Source of the DNA: Hemibagrus wyckioides
Lineage: Eukaryota > Chordata > Actinopteri > Siluriformes > Bagridae
DNA: 64,000 nucleotides
Reading direction: 5' to 3'
NCBI RefSeq assembly: GCF_019097595.1
Contig: NC_080710.1
Span: forward strand, 1,783,280 to 1,847,279
The translations under genes and the position numbers were made by a program. The notes under the pieces are model-generated. The model did no database searches. It saw nothing but the letters and a program-made list of their open reading frames with translations, and was not told the DNA's origin. Shown here in pieces: positions 31,070 through 39,667 of this stretch; position 1 is the first letter of the stretch; every line of letters begins with the position of its first letter.

Positions 31070-31850
31070 TGGGGGTGCGTTAGAGGTGGACTGAGATGAG
31101 TCTCTAGCCTGGTCAGCACTCTTGTCATTGTCCCCCATGTTGGCATTGTAGCTCTTGATAACAGCAGGGCAGCTTACCAGTGATGACCCTGTTGTCCTTC
31201 TACTTGAGGGCCAGGATCCTATCATCACTGGTGATGTAGTCATGCATACCATGAGAGACCGACTTTTTCTCCCTATACTTTATGGACTTCAGTGGCGGGT
31301 TGCCTATTCTGTTGTCCCTGGCTCTCCCTGTGTATCTACAGTTCTTGTCTTTGAGGTACCACATTCTGGTGAAGAAGTTGACTGCAAAGATAGCTGTGGT
31401 GGTGGAGGAGGACATAGTGCTGGCCAGGACAGAGACTATCTGGCAAACAACTTAAATCCTTATTTGTTTGGCTTGTTCTTGATGTATTGCCTCAGGTTGC
31501 CAGGTGTCTTTATTTTGTAGGCAACCATAACCTCATCTACAGACAGCTTTAGGGTCTGTGGCTCACTCCTGAAGGCAGGAACCAGGAGGTTGAACAGTGG
31601 CAAAACTTTAAAGAATCTTAGGTGCCAGGAATCTGGGTGTTGTCATTAAAGTGGACAAGCCTTCTCATCAGTCTGAACCTCTTAGATGACATGAGGTTTG
31701 CAACTTGAGGGACTCTGGTCTCCATTGCCCAGTAGTCATCATTGGAGGGCAGCTCAAAAATCCCCATATAGAGCAGGATAGCCACAAAGTTCTTCAGTGG
31801 TCATGAAGGTGGTGTTGAAACCCTTCTTGAAACCCTTCTTGCATACAAGT
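31070..31850 (-). pseudogene. piggyBac (PGBD-like) transposase fossil
   Basis: The minus strand, in shifting frames, gives YWAMETRVPQVANLMSSKRF near 31720, MRRLVHFNDNTQIPGT near 31660, SEPQTLKLSVDEVMVAYKIK near 31550, then RQYIKNKPNKYGFKLFAR with a stop in place of Y/W near 31465. YTGRARDNRIGNPPLK, then SDDRILALK and CPAVIKSYNANMG, fill 31340-31130. This order matches piggyBac-derived transposases, and the Asp in the SVDE segment fits the first catalytic position. At least three frame breaks. Both termini are missing, and a LINE tail cuts it at about 31923. Confidence 0.8.
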
Positions 31851-31922
31851 TGGTTTGGTATATTATATGCTTGATGACATTGGGGCTGAATTACCTGCTG
31901 AAGTAATTATATGGGGTCTCAT

Positions 31923-32920
31923 CAGAAATCAGATTCAGAAAATGTTTTATTGCCAGGTAAAGCAAACGGTCAGCAAAGAACTCTTTACAGTACTAGGAAT
32001 TTGTCTTGGTGTCAGGTGCAAACATATACACAGATATGAAATGTCTGTACAAATGTATACAATTTTAGAATAAAGCTAGAATAAGTTCAATAAATACTGT
32101 ATAAAGTGACTGAGAAGTAGTGCAATTTAGAATGAAAAAATTGAAAGTGGTTGTCCAAACATATAAACAGATATAAAGTATGTACACAATCTAGAATGAA
32201 ATAAATATTGTGTACAAAAGTGTGAGTTTGAATGAACAGTAGTGCAATTTAGAATGTGGAAGTGACTGTCCATACATTTTTTAGGGGTTGGGGGGGTCAT
32301 CTGGGGGTAAGTGGGGCACTATTCAGCAGGCTGACTGCAGTGGGTAAGAAACTGTTCTTGTGGCATGAGGTCCTGGTCCTGATGGACTGGAGCCTCTTGC
32401 CAGAGGGGAGGGACTAAAAAGTTCGTTTCCGAGATGAGAGGGGTCGGCTGCGATCTTGGCTGCACGTCTCTGGGTCCTGGAGTCATACAGCTTCTGGAGA
32501 GATGGAAGACTGCAGCCGGTCACCTTTTCAGCAGAGTGGATGACACGCTGCAGCTTGGCCTTGTCCCTGGCTGTAGCTGCAGCACACCAGACCTTGATGG
32601 AGGATGTGAGGATAGATTCGATGATGGCAGTGTAGAAGTTCACCAACATCTTCTCAGGGAGGAGAAGCTTCTTCAGGTGCTGCAGGAAATATATCCTCTT
32701 CTGAGCCTTCTTGGTGAGGGAGCTGATGTTCTGCTCCCACTTGAGCTCCTGGTTGATGGTGGTGCCCAGGAATTGGAAGGACTTGACAGATGTCACCGAG
32801 AGTCACAAAGGATGACAAGGGGAAGGGGGGCTGGGTTCTTCCTGAAATCCACTATCATCTCCACTGTCTTGAGAGAGTTGAGCTCCAGGTTGTTCATGCT
32901 GCACCATGACACCAGATGGT
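31923..32920 (-). pseudogene. Rex-like LINE, 3' part, left of the ERV
   Basis: 3' half of a LINE interrupted by the ERV. The minus strand after the ERV junction reads LVSWCSMNNLELNSLKTVEM, then FRKNPAPLP, a frameshift near 32795, then SFQFLGTTINQELKWEQNIS and PEKMLVNFYTAIIESILTSS, the C-terminal RT region of fish Rex/L2-like LINEs. 32320-31923 is 3' non-coding and ends with a GAATCTGATTT-type tail. The reading joins the 46890-48960 part across the ERV without loss. Confidence 0.85.
32917..32920. repeat. ERV target-site duplication, left copy (TGGT)
   Basis: TGGT immediately precedes the LTR start TGTGGAAT. The same four bases follow the LTR end at 46886-46889. Confidence 0.85.
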
Positions 32921-33072
32921 TGTGGAATAAAAATTCTACTGTACTCACTACAAAAAATCTGTCTCCAGCTCCACACCAACCCGACAGCTCAGTCTGTGTG
33001 AGACTCACAGTTAATTAGGCCTCCAAACTAAATAAGCCAATCAAGCAGACTAGATCAATGCAGATAAGAGAT

Positions 33073-33078
33073 TTTATT
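33073..33078 (-). terminator. LTR polyadenylation signal AATAAA
   Basis: AATAAA on the minus strand, 83 nt downstream of the LTR TATA box, within the probable R region. Conserved at 44786-44791 in the other LTR. Confidence 0.65.
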
Positions 33079-33160
33079 TGTAATCAGCGCTGACACAAGA
33101 ATTGAGATGCTCACGCATGATCGTCCCAACAACCTCTGCCAGGGGAACTCCAACTACAGC

Positions 33161-33169
33161 CTTTATATA
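33161..33169 (-). promoter_or_regulatory. LTR TATA box
   Basis: TATATAAAG on the minus strand. The same box is at 44874-44882 in the 5' LTR, where it would drive proviral transcription. Confidence 0.65.
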
Positions 33170-33934
33170 CATTTCCCTTATCTCTCCAATGTAACACGTC
33201 ACTGGTCTTTTGCCAAGACAATCCCACCCATTTTCTTTTTTGGACCTTTTAGGTTCTTTTTTTACACCATTATCTTTGAATTTACAACTTTTCGAATACC
33301 ATTATAATTAAACTTTCCTAAATCATTATATTAAAAATTGGGCGTTTCCGCCCCCACCAGTGGGATTGTCTTCGGCCTCACTCTCTCCAACACCTCATTC
33401 TTCCTCAGGAGACAGCATGGGTAAGTTCTCAGTTCTTTAGGGGCCAACACCCTTCTTTATTTTTTCTACATTACACTCTACACTTCACGGCTTTTCTGAT
33501 TTATCTGCTGTCTTCTATGTATGTACTCTAGACATTTCACCTGGTACCACCATCGCCGTCCAGCACGCGCTGCGTCTACTTCATAATGAGATCACTGCTG
33601 CTCAAGGTACCAGTGGAGCAAAGATTGGCCATGATAATCTAGGGTGCGTCTCTGCCATTGATTGGTCCAAGTTTGGAAAGCCTGGTACCGCAGAGAAGGC
33701 CTGCCAGACTGACATCATCGATACAGCTGCCCGTTCTCCAAAGCCCTTGCAGCCTGTATGCAAGGCCCACGACAGAGCTACATGCCGCGTTAAACCCTAT
33801 ATTGTTCTTAAGCTCAAACGATCTAAAGAATAAACCTTACCTGAGAACTCACTCCTGCTGTCCCCTGATTCTTTCACACAACATCAAACACACACCTCAT
33901 ACATATACCCTCAATTACAAAATTATCTCCCACA

Positions 33935-33946
33935 TTCCCCCCTTTT
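33935..33946 (-). other. ERV polypurine tract
   Basis: AAAAGGGGGGAA on the minus strand directly abuts the 3' LTR (TGTGGGAGAT). This is where plus-strand DNA synthesis primes in retroviruses. It confirms the leftward orientation of the provirus. Between here and 34560 I see no supported ORF. Confidence 0.9.
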
Positions 33947-34559
33947 GTGACTCAAGTCACAACACATTCAACTTGTTCAGACGCTATGCATACATCCATT
34001 GTATATGTAAATAAATCAGCATAAGGATTACATACTCATATGATTCGTTTTCAGTGATTTGCTACGATCATTGTGCTAGTAAATAAATTGCATTTGGATT
34101 ATATACTCTTGAATATAAAGGAATGTAATAAGTACTCCAAGCTCCATGCAGGTATCATTGCATTTAATTCTTTTCAGTCTTGCTCTCACCAACCTCACTC
34201 GTTCTCTCACCCCCATCATTCAATTTCATACCTACCTGGATCCCAACCCTACCCACCAGGGGTTCACCTGGTTAAGATTTCTCCAGTGATTCTGACACAT
34301 TTTGACACTCAGCATAAGGATTAATTCATATAAGAGGCTGATTACACTTTTCCAGCAGTAGTATTTTAAAACACACGTAAATGATAACAGTGATGCATGC
34401 ATAAACAGGAGTGACTTAAAAATACAATATAATACGACACACAGACATAACATGACCAACGTCCTTGATATGACGTCCCCTGTTGTTCTTCTGCCCATGT
34501 GATTTTGCGCCACGTAGAGGGACCGTTGGGGGACTAAGGAGAGGTTACTAGCACATCAC

Positions 34560-34980
34560 TTAGCCCCCGCCCGATGATTGGAACAGCAAGGATCTCAGCA
34601 GCTCCATCGTACGTCTAGGAACATTGGTCCACAACACATCCTCTCCTAACCTGACTGTAATGACCTCCACCCTCTTTCTAAGAGGTACACCTATCCATAT
34701 TCTGAACCTTCTCTTCCTCCTGTATGCGAGATTAAGTAGCCGTTCTACACTGTAATGTGCATGTTCTACCACAATGGGTAACTGCGCTGTCTGTCTCGGA
34801 GTGTATGCAAATGTTTGTATCTCTGATATACATCCTGTCTGCGTAAATCTCCCTCACCGATGTACGTCTATCTATAAAAGGGTACTCTAGCAATCCTAAA
34901 TTTGGCTCCCACTCCCCCAAATCGATTTTCAACAACCTACCCCATAAGTACCTCCATATATGCCTCCAATCCCCCTCCAT
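34560..34980 (-). pseudogene. Candidate accessory ORF after ERV env, one frameshift
   Basis: ATG at 34980 overlaps the env stop codon (TAATG). The first frame runs 82 codons to 34732 (starts MEGDWRHIWRYLWGRLLKID). A second, overlapping frame continues from about 34780 to 34560 with a basic stretch, AYRRKRRFRIW, and ends in LLFQSSGGG. The join region suggests a single protein of about 140 residues with a frameshift near 34760-34790. I do not recognise a family. Position between env and the 3' LTR matches accessory genes of complex retroviruses. It may instead be chance reading of non-coding sequence. Confidence 0.35.
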
Positions 34981-36526
34981 TATGCAATCATCTTTATTAA
35001 GTCCAATTCATCACTGCCATCACTGGGTTTGAACGGAGACTCGATCTCATGTGTCATCTGAACATATTGGCCAAACAATGTGTGCGTCATCTGTGTAATC
35101 ATGGAACGCAGTAGTGGAATTACACAACACAACAGAACTGCAAGTATCAGCAAAACCACACCTATAACTGTCCCTATCCTAAGTATGACGGCTCTCCAAT
35201 TTGAGGAGAACAACCATGACAACCAATCATTTGTCAGCTTATATGTGTTTTCTACGTGTTCATCTCTAAGATCTTTCATCTGCCTCAATATTTTACTCAG
35301 GTTACCCTCCGGACCAGTGTGAATTGGAATGTAAGTACAACATTGATCTCCAAACACACTCCCTCTTCCGGGGCTCTCATGGTGTCCAGGATAAGCCTGT
35401 TCTGTAAGGCCATTGTAGATGTTGCATGTAGTTGTTCTTGAATCAGATCCAATGCTTGTATTGTATAGTTCATGAACCTTTGTTGATTGTACCAAATGTA
35501 GTTAATCCATCTCACGTTTTTAGCAATCTGTGCCCATGGCAAGAAAAAGGTCAGTGCTCCTGCTCCTGGTCGACCGATGGCAGCATGTTCATCAGGGACT
35601 CCCACCGGAACCCCTCTCCAATCCACATAAACCCCACTGCTCCTGTCAAATCATCCCACGTCGCGCTTGGTTTGTAGACCTTGCACAACAATCTCTTTTT
35701 CTTGCAGCACAGTTAGTTTTCCTGTCAGCACCACTGTTGCACAGCACCCTCCACATCCAGGTGGCAGGGTCTGCCTAGCAACACTATATCCACAGTACCA
35801 GAATACATCAGCTAGCGGCCTAGTCCCATTAGATAGGTCAGGCTGGTTCAGGTCAATATAGTCCTTCTTCCACTGTCTCCACACGTTAAGCTCACTTACT
35901 CTGGTGGGCGGATGTCCCTCAGTCCCGATCTCCACATACTCGCAGGTGCTGTTCAGCTTCTTCAACCTGGTTGGGCCGTAAGCACACGAGATAGAATGCA
36001 TAAGACAAACGAATGGGCATAGGTGGAGTAAGTTGTGCTTGGTACTGTTACAGCCCTCTGGTCCTTTTGTCGGAATAACTCTGGGATCTCGCGATGTCCT
36101 GTCATGGCACACTATGCACGAGGTGTTTCCTGCTTCGTGTGCTGTGTAACTTAGCCATTGGTAAAACAAGTTGTTTGTCCACAATTCCTGGTCTAGTCTA
36201 CTCATAAGGCTCATCGACTGTGCAGTGTCTCTGCGTGCTCTGGGCAGTGTTGTTGGTGATTGCTCAATATAGTGTATTCCCCTAGTTTCATCATTCATTT
36301 GTTCATTATCACCAAAGACTTGTAGAAGTGTGTATGTCCATAGTCCTATACACAGCAGTGCTATTATTACAAGTACCAGTAAGCCCCAATCTGTTCTGTT
36401 GATTCGATCACAGTTTCCTTCCTCCTCATTTATTTCTTGCTCATCGTCCCTCTCTCTCTCTTCTCTTTCACTGTCCTCGCCGCGCACGGGCTCTAGTTCT
36501 ATAGGCAGGTCCTGTATCCCACACAT
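34980..36526 (-). pseudogene. env: ERV env, frameshifted
   Basis: Retroviral envelope glycoprotein remnant. ATG at 36526 (MCGIQDLPIE) opens an acidic cytoplasmic leader of about 46 residues, then a hydrophobic segment (residues 47-70). PRARRDT, a furin-type site, follows soon after. The Cys-rich surface region ends near 35651 with a frame break. The transmembrane-subunit frame (35626-35297) has GVPVGVPDEH, and later QNRLILDTM before a Cys, like the immunosuppressive-type segment of gammaretroviral Env. The paired CC lies in the next frame only 11 nt after that Cys, where CX6CC needs 18, so a 7-nt deletion is likely. A membrane anchor (GVVLLILAVLLCCV) and tail end at 34980. Not functional as it stands. 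Confidence 0.85.
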
Positions 36527-36923
36527 CTTGCCGTGAAGGCCCTTCCCTTGGGTCGTCTTCTTCTTCTTGTTCTGCTGGACTCTCCCATGGTTGATACTCC
36601 TGGCTTTGCGGGTGGGGCGCTTGTACTGAAGGGGGTTGTGAGACGGGAACAGCTGGATCACACCTTCGCATCTCGAATTCCCTTATCAATGGGTCCTGCA
36701 TCTGTGCTCTTTCACGTCTCTCTCCAGCCCCTGGTTCTGGTGCTCTGCAACAGTGATTTAGATGAAACCAAGTAGCCTTACCTTCGACCTTTACGGCTGT
36801 GGGAGTAGCTAAGACAACTTTTAGTGGTCCAACTCGTCTGGGCTCATTCCATCTCCTCTTGAAGACCGTGACATACACCCAGTCTCCTGGTTTTACAGTC
36901 CTCAGCTCCTCATCAGTTTCCAC
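36468..36923 (-). pseudogene. pol: ERV integrase C-terminal domain remnant
   Basis: The frame begins VKPGDWVYVTVFKRRWNEPR and continues GPLKVVLATPTAVKVEGKAT, then WFHLNHC. This is the SH3-like, GPY/F-type C-terminal domain of gamma-like retroviral integrases. A charged Pro/Glu-rich tail ends at 36468, overlapping the env start by about 60 nt, as is common. The HHCC zinc domain and the catalytic DDE core that should precede it are missing. RNase H sequence ends only about 30 codons upstream. Confidence 0.85.
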
Positions 36924-39667
36924 TTATCCATACATATCCACTTAGATATCTTGTACACCGAGGCCGAATTTTGCACTGCGGCTAAGGAGGTTAGGTCCGC
37001 TTCTGGGTAGTCATCACCTTCAGAGTCCGTCACTAGCATAATGTTGGTATGTCCTAAAGCTGCTAGTTTTGCTGCCTCATCTGCTGCAGTGTTTCCGCTG
37101 GTAACAAAAGAACCGTCTGTTTTGTGCGCTGAACATTTGACGATGGCTAGTTTAGCTGGCAGAGTAATAGCATGCAACAAATCAGTTATGGCCATTCCAT
37201 GTGTAACAGGAGAGCCATCTGCTCTCAATAACCCTCTCTGGGCCCATGTGGGGCCGAAGTAATGACACACACCATAAGCATATTGAGAATCCGTGAAAAT
37301 AGTACAAGATTTCCCTGCAGCTAGCTTACAAGCTGCGGCGAGTGCTTTCAACTCAGCCAATTGTGCAGAACATGGTTGTGAAACAACCGTAGACTGAACG
37401 GTAACGAAGCTAGTCAAATCATTACTGGGCGCTACTATGGCGTAACCCACCAAGTTCCCGTCCGGGCCTCTAAAGCACGAGCCATCAACAAAAAAGGTTA
37501 CATCCGAATGTGGTAAAGGCTGATTTTCAAGGTCTTGACGTGCTTTTGAGTACGTGGCTGATGTTTGCTGACAATCGTATGGTTCACCATCCAGTGGGGT
37601 CATCATTCTATCAGCTGGATTAACTGTCTGGCATCTTTGAATAGTCAATTCTGGTGAGGAGAGAATTACATCATAACCCGTTTTCCGCGCATGAGTTATA
37701 ACGAACGTCGGACTGGTTAGCAATGCGTGTAACGCGTGTGTAGTGTACAGTATAGTAGGATGGCCCATTGTGATGGTTGACGCCTTTTGATACGCAAAGG
37801 CTGCTGCTGCTAATCCACGATAACATGGTGGCATTCCACTCTCAATGTTGTCTAATCTGCAGCTAAAGTAAGCAACAGGCTGCTTGCCTGGCCCCTGTTG
37901 TTGAGCTAGCATGGCATTAGCGAAGCCTTGCTTTTCTGATACGTACAGGAAGAATGGCTTACCGTAATCAGGACTTGCTAGCGCTGGTGCTGTACAAAGA
38001 TCCTCTTTCAGCATTTCGGAAGCTGCAACGGCCTCCGTCGTCCAAACCAATGCAGCTTTCTTCTGATCAGCTGCCTTTATCAACGCTCGGAGTGGAGCCA
38101 CCTTCAATGCAAAATCTACTATCCACTGTCTGCTATAGCCAACCATACCCAGGAACATCTGACCAACTGTTTGCGGTTTAGGGGCTTTACAGACCGCCTC
38201 TAGATGCGTAGGCGACAGATTACGACTGGTGCCATGCAAAACTCTTCCTAGATATTCTACTTCCTGTTTGCAGAACTGCAACTTTTCCTTGCTCACCTTA
38301 TGTCTGTTTTCTGCCAGAAGTCTCAATACTTTTAGGGAGTCTGCCCGGCACTGCTCTTTGGTTGGGCTACAAATCAAGATGTCATCAACATATGTCAGGA
38401 GAAGACTGTCAATATCCAATGAAGCTAGATCCTTAGCCACTATTCGATTAAAGATCGATGGGCTTTCACAATAGCCCTGGGGCAATCTCGTGTATGTGTA
38501 CTGTTGGCCATTATACATGAACGCAAACAAATGTTGTGAATCTGGATGCAGTGGAATACTGAAAAATGCTGAACACAAATCAATGACCGTGTACCACTTA
38601 GTATCGCCTGGAATGTTGGAGAGTAATGTATGTGGATCTGGGACTATTGGCGCTTTTGCCTCAACTATATGGTTAATAGCACGTAAATCATGCACAAGTC
38701 GCCATTTATCTGAGTTAGGTTTTCTGACCAGGAATATCAGAGTGTTACAGCGGCTATGTGTTGGTATTAAAACTCCTGCCTCTAATAATCCTTCGAGTGT
38801 GGGCCCTATCCCTGCCTGGGCCTGTGGTGTTAGTGGATATTGTTTCTGATACGGGTACCTGACATTAGGTTTAAGTTTTATCAAAACCTGTCCTGCTGAT
38901 TTAATGAGCCTTACGTCTGTTGAGTGCTGAGTCCAGAGCACACTTGGGATCATGGCTAAAAGCTCTTCAGTTTCTGTATCTGACTGTTTATCTGTTGTGA
39001 TGTCTTTGTCATCTGAAAGTGGTAACTGATAGGTAGGTGACATTTTCTTTTCTATCAAAGTTTGTGTGGCCCTTAAAGTGTCTGTGCCTTTTTGAGAAAT
39101 GCCCATAAATTTTCCATCCTGTGAGGTGTGCATGTACTGATTGATGGTTGGTTTCCATTCCAGCACCTGGCTAGTTTCTTTGAGCATTGGTCCCAGGTCT
39201 TTTGATTCGTGGCCTCCTGCTACCATCAGTGTGATGTGTGGTATTGAGTTTGTAATCTGGTACCAGCTCTTTAAGTTGTTGGGTAGCTGAACTGGTGCTG
39301 CCATCCCTTCAGGGCCCACGAAGATGTCTGTTGTCACCACATCAAACAATTTTCCTTCCAACATGTCTGACCACAGTGTTGCATATTCTTCATTGGTACT
39401 GTCTGGGTCAAAACACATGGTACAGTGCATTGGGCTCTTAGGTTCGGTGTAATCCGGCCGCATGGCCTGTATCCATGGTTTCCACTGTAAATAGCTGGCC
39501 TGCAACTCTGATAACATAGGATTATCATTCTGTAGCCAATACACTGTGCTACACTCTGTGTCTGCCTGTGTCCCTACCATGAGATATTGTTCTGCTGTGG
39601 TTCTGTCTGGGAAAGTCACCCAGAGACCTGTAGGACTGCACTGAATTCTGGCCTTAAATTTACACAA
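36902..39667 (-). CDS. pol: ERV pol: reverse transcriptase and RNase H, open frame of 921 codons
   Basis: Copies retroviral RNA into DNA and degrades the RNA strand. Residues are counted from codon 1 at 39667 (a TTG; real translation would come from gag-pro readthrough or shifting). RT motifs: D363 in TVIDLCSAFFSIPLHP, LPQGYCESPSIF at 395-406, YVDD at 426-429. RNase H: D728 (FVDGS), E772 (AELKAL), D793 (FTDSQ), H848 and D863 (AADEAAKL). No stop interrupts it. The 3' end runs into a deletion that removed most of integrase. The protease frame upstream has a TGA where the family has LLGRDLL. Defective provirus, but RT/RNase H look complete. Confidence 0.93.
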   Translation of the reverse strand: MCKFKARIQCSPTGLWVTFPDRTTAEQYLMVGTQADTECSTVYWLQNDNPMLSELQASYLQWKPWIQAMRPDYTEPKSPMHCTMCFDPDSTNEEYATLWSDMLEGKLFDVVTTDIFVGPEGMAAPVQLPNNLKSWYQITNSIPHITLMVAGGHESKDLGPMLKETSQVLEWKPTINQYMHTSQDGKFMGISQKGTDTLRATQTLIEKKMSPTYQLPLSDDKDITTDKQSDTETEELLAMIPSVLWTQHSTDVRLIKSAGQVLIKLKPNVRYPYQKQYPLTPQAQAGIGPTLEGLLEAGVLIPTHSRCNTLIFLVRKPNSDKWRLVHDLRAINHIVEAKAPIVPDPHTLLSNIPGDTKWYTVIDLCSAFFSIPLHPDSQHLFAFMYNGQQYTYTRLPQGYCESPSIFNRIVAKDLASLDIDSLLLTYVDDILICSPTKEQCRADSLKVLRLLAENRHKVSKEKLQFCKQEVEYLGRVLHGTSRNLSPTHLEAVCKAPKPQTVGQMFLGMVGYSRQWIVDFALKVAPLRALIKAADQKKAALVWTTEAVAASEMLKEDLCTAPALASPDYGKPFFLYVSEKQGFANAMLAQQQGPGKQPVAYFSCRLDNIESGMPPCYRGLAAAAFAYQKASTITMGHPTILYTTHALHALLTSPTFVITHARKTGYDVILSSPELTIQRCQTVNPADRMMTPLDGEPYDCQQTSATYSKARQDLENQPLPHSDVTFFVDGSCFRGPDGNLVGYAIVAPSNDLTSFVTVQSTVVSQPCSAQLAELKALAAACKLAAGKSCTIFTDSQYAYGVCHYFGPTWAQRGLLRADGSPVTHGMAITDLLHAITLPAKLAIVKCSAHKTDGSFVTSGNTAADEAAKLAALGHTNIMLVTDSEGDDYPEADLTSLAAVQNSASVYKISKWICMDKWKLMRS

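Larger units (their letters stand above)
32921..33934 (-). repeat. ERV 3' LTR (1014 bp)
   Basis: On the plus strand it starts TGTGGAATAA and ends ATCTCCCACA, with TGTGG/CCACA inverted tips. It differs from the other LTR at about 20 sites by eye, mostly transitions. Read on the minus strand it has U3, a TATATAAAG box at 33161-33169 and AATAAA at 33073-33078. R is therefore probably near 33135-33055 and U5 about 130 nt. Uninterrupted, unlike the 5' LTR. Confidence 0.95.

Noticed and set aside
32434..33018. 194-codon plus-strand frame
   Set aside because: Antisense to the LINE reverse transcriptase, and it crosses the LTR boundary.
33658..34014. ORFs on the plus strand inside the LTR
   Set aside because: Opposite to proviral transcription, with no recognisable domain. 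Conservation between LTRs reflects their recent common origin.
36902..39667. Classifying the ERV as foamy-like because gag has a GR-rich tail and env a long leader
   Set aside because: The GPY/F-type integrase C-terminus and the gamma-type Env transmembrane segment argue for a gamma/epsilon-related element. Missing zinc knuckles are better explained by the gag-protease deletion.
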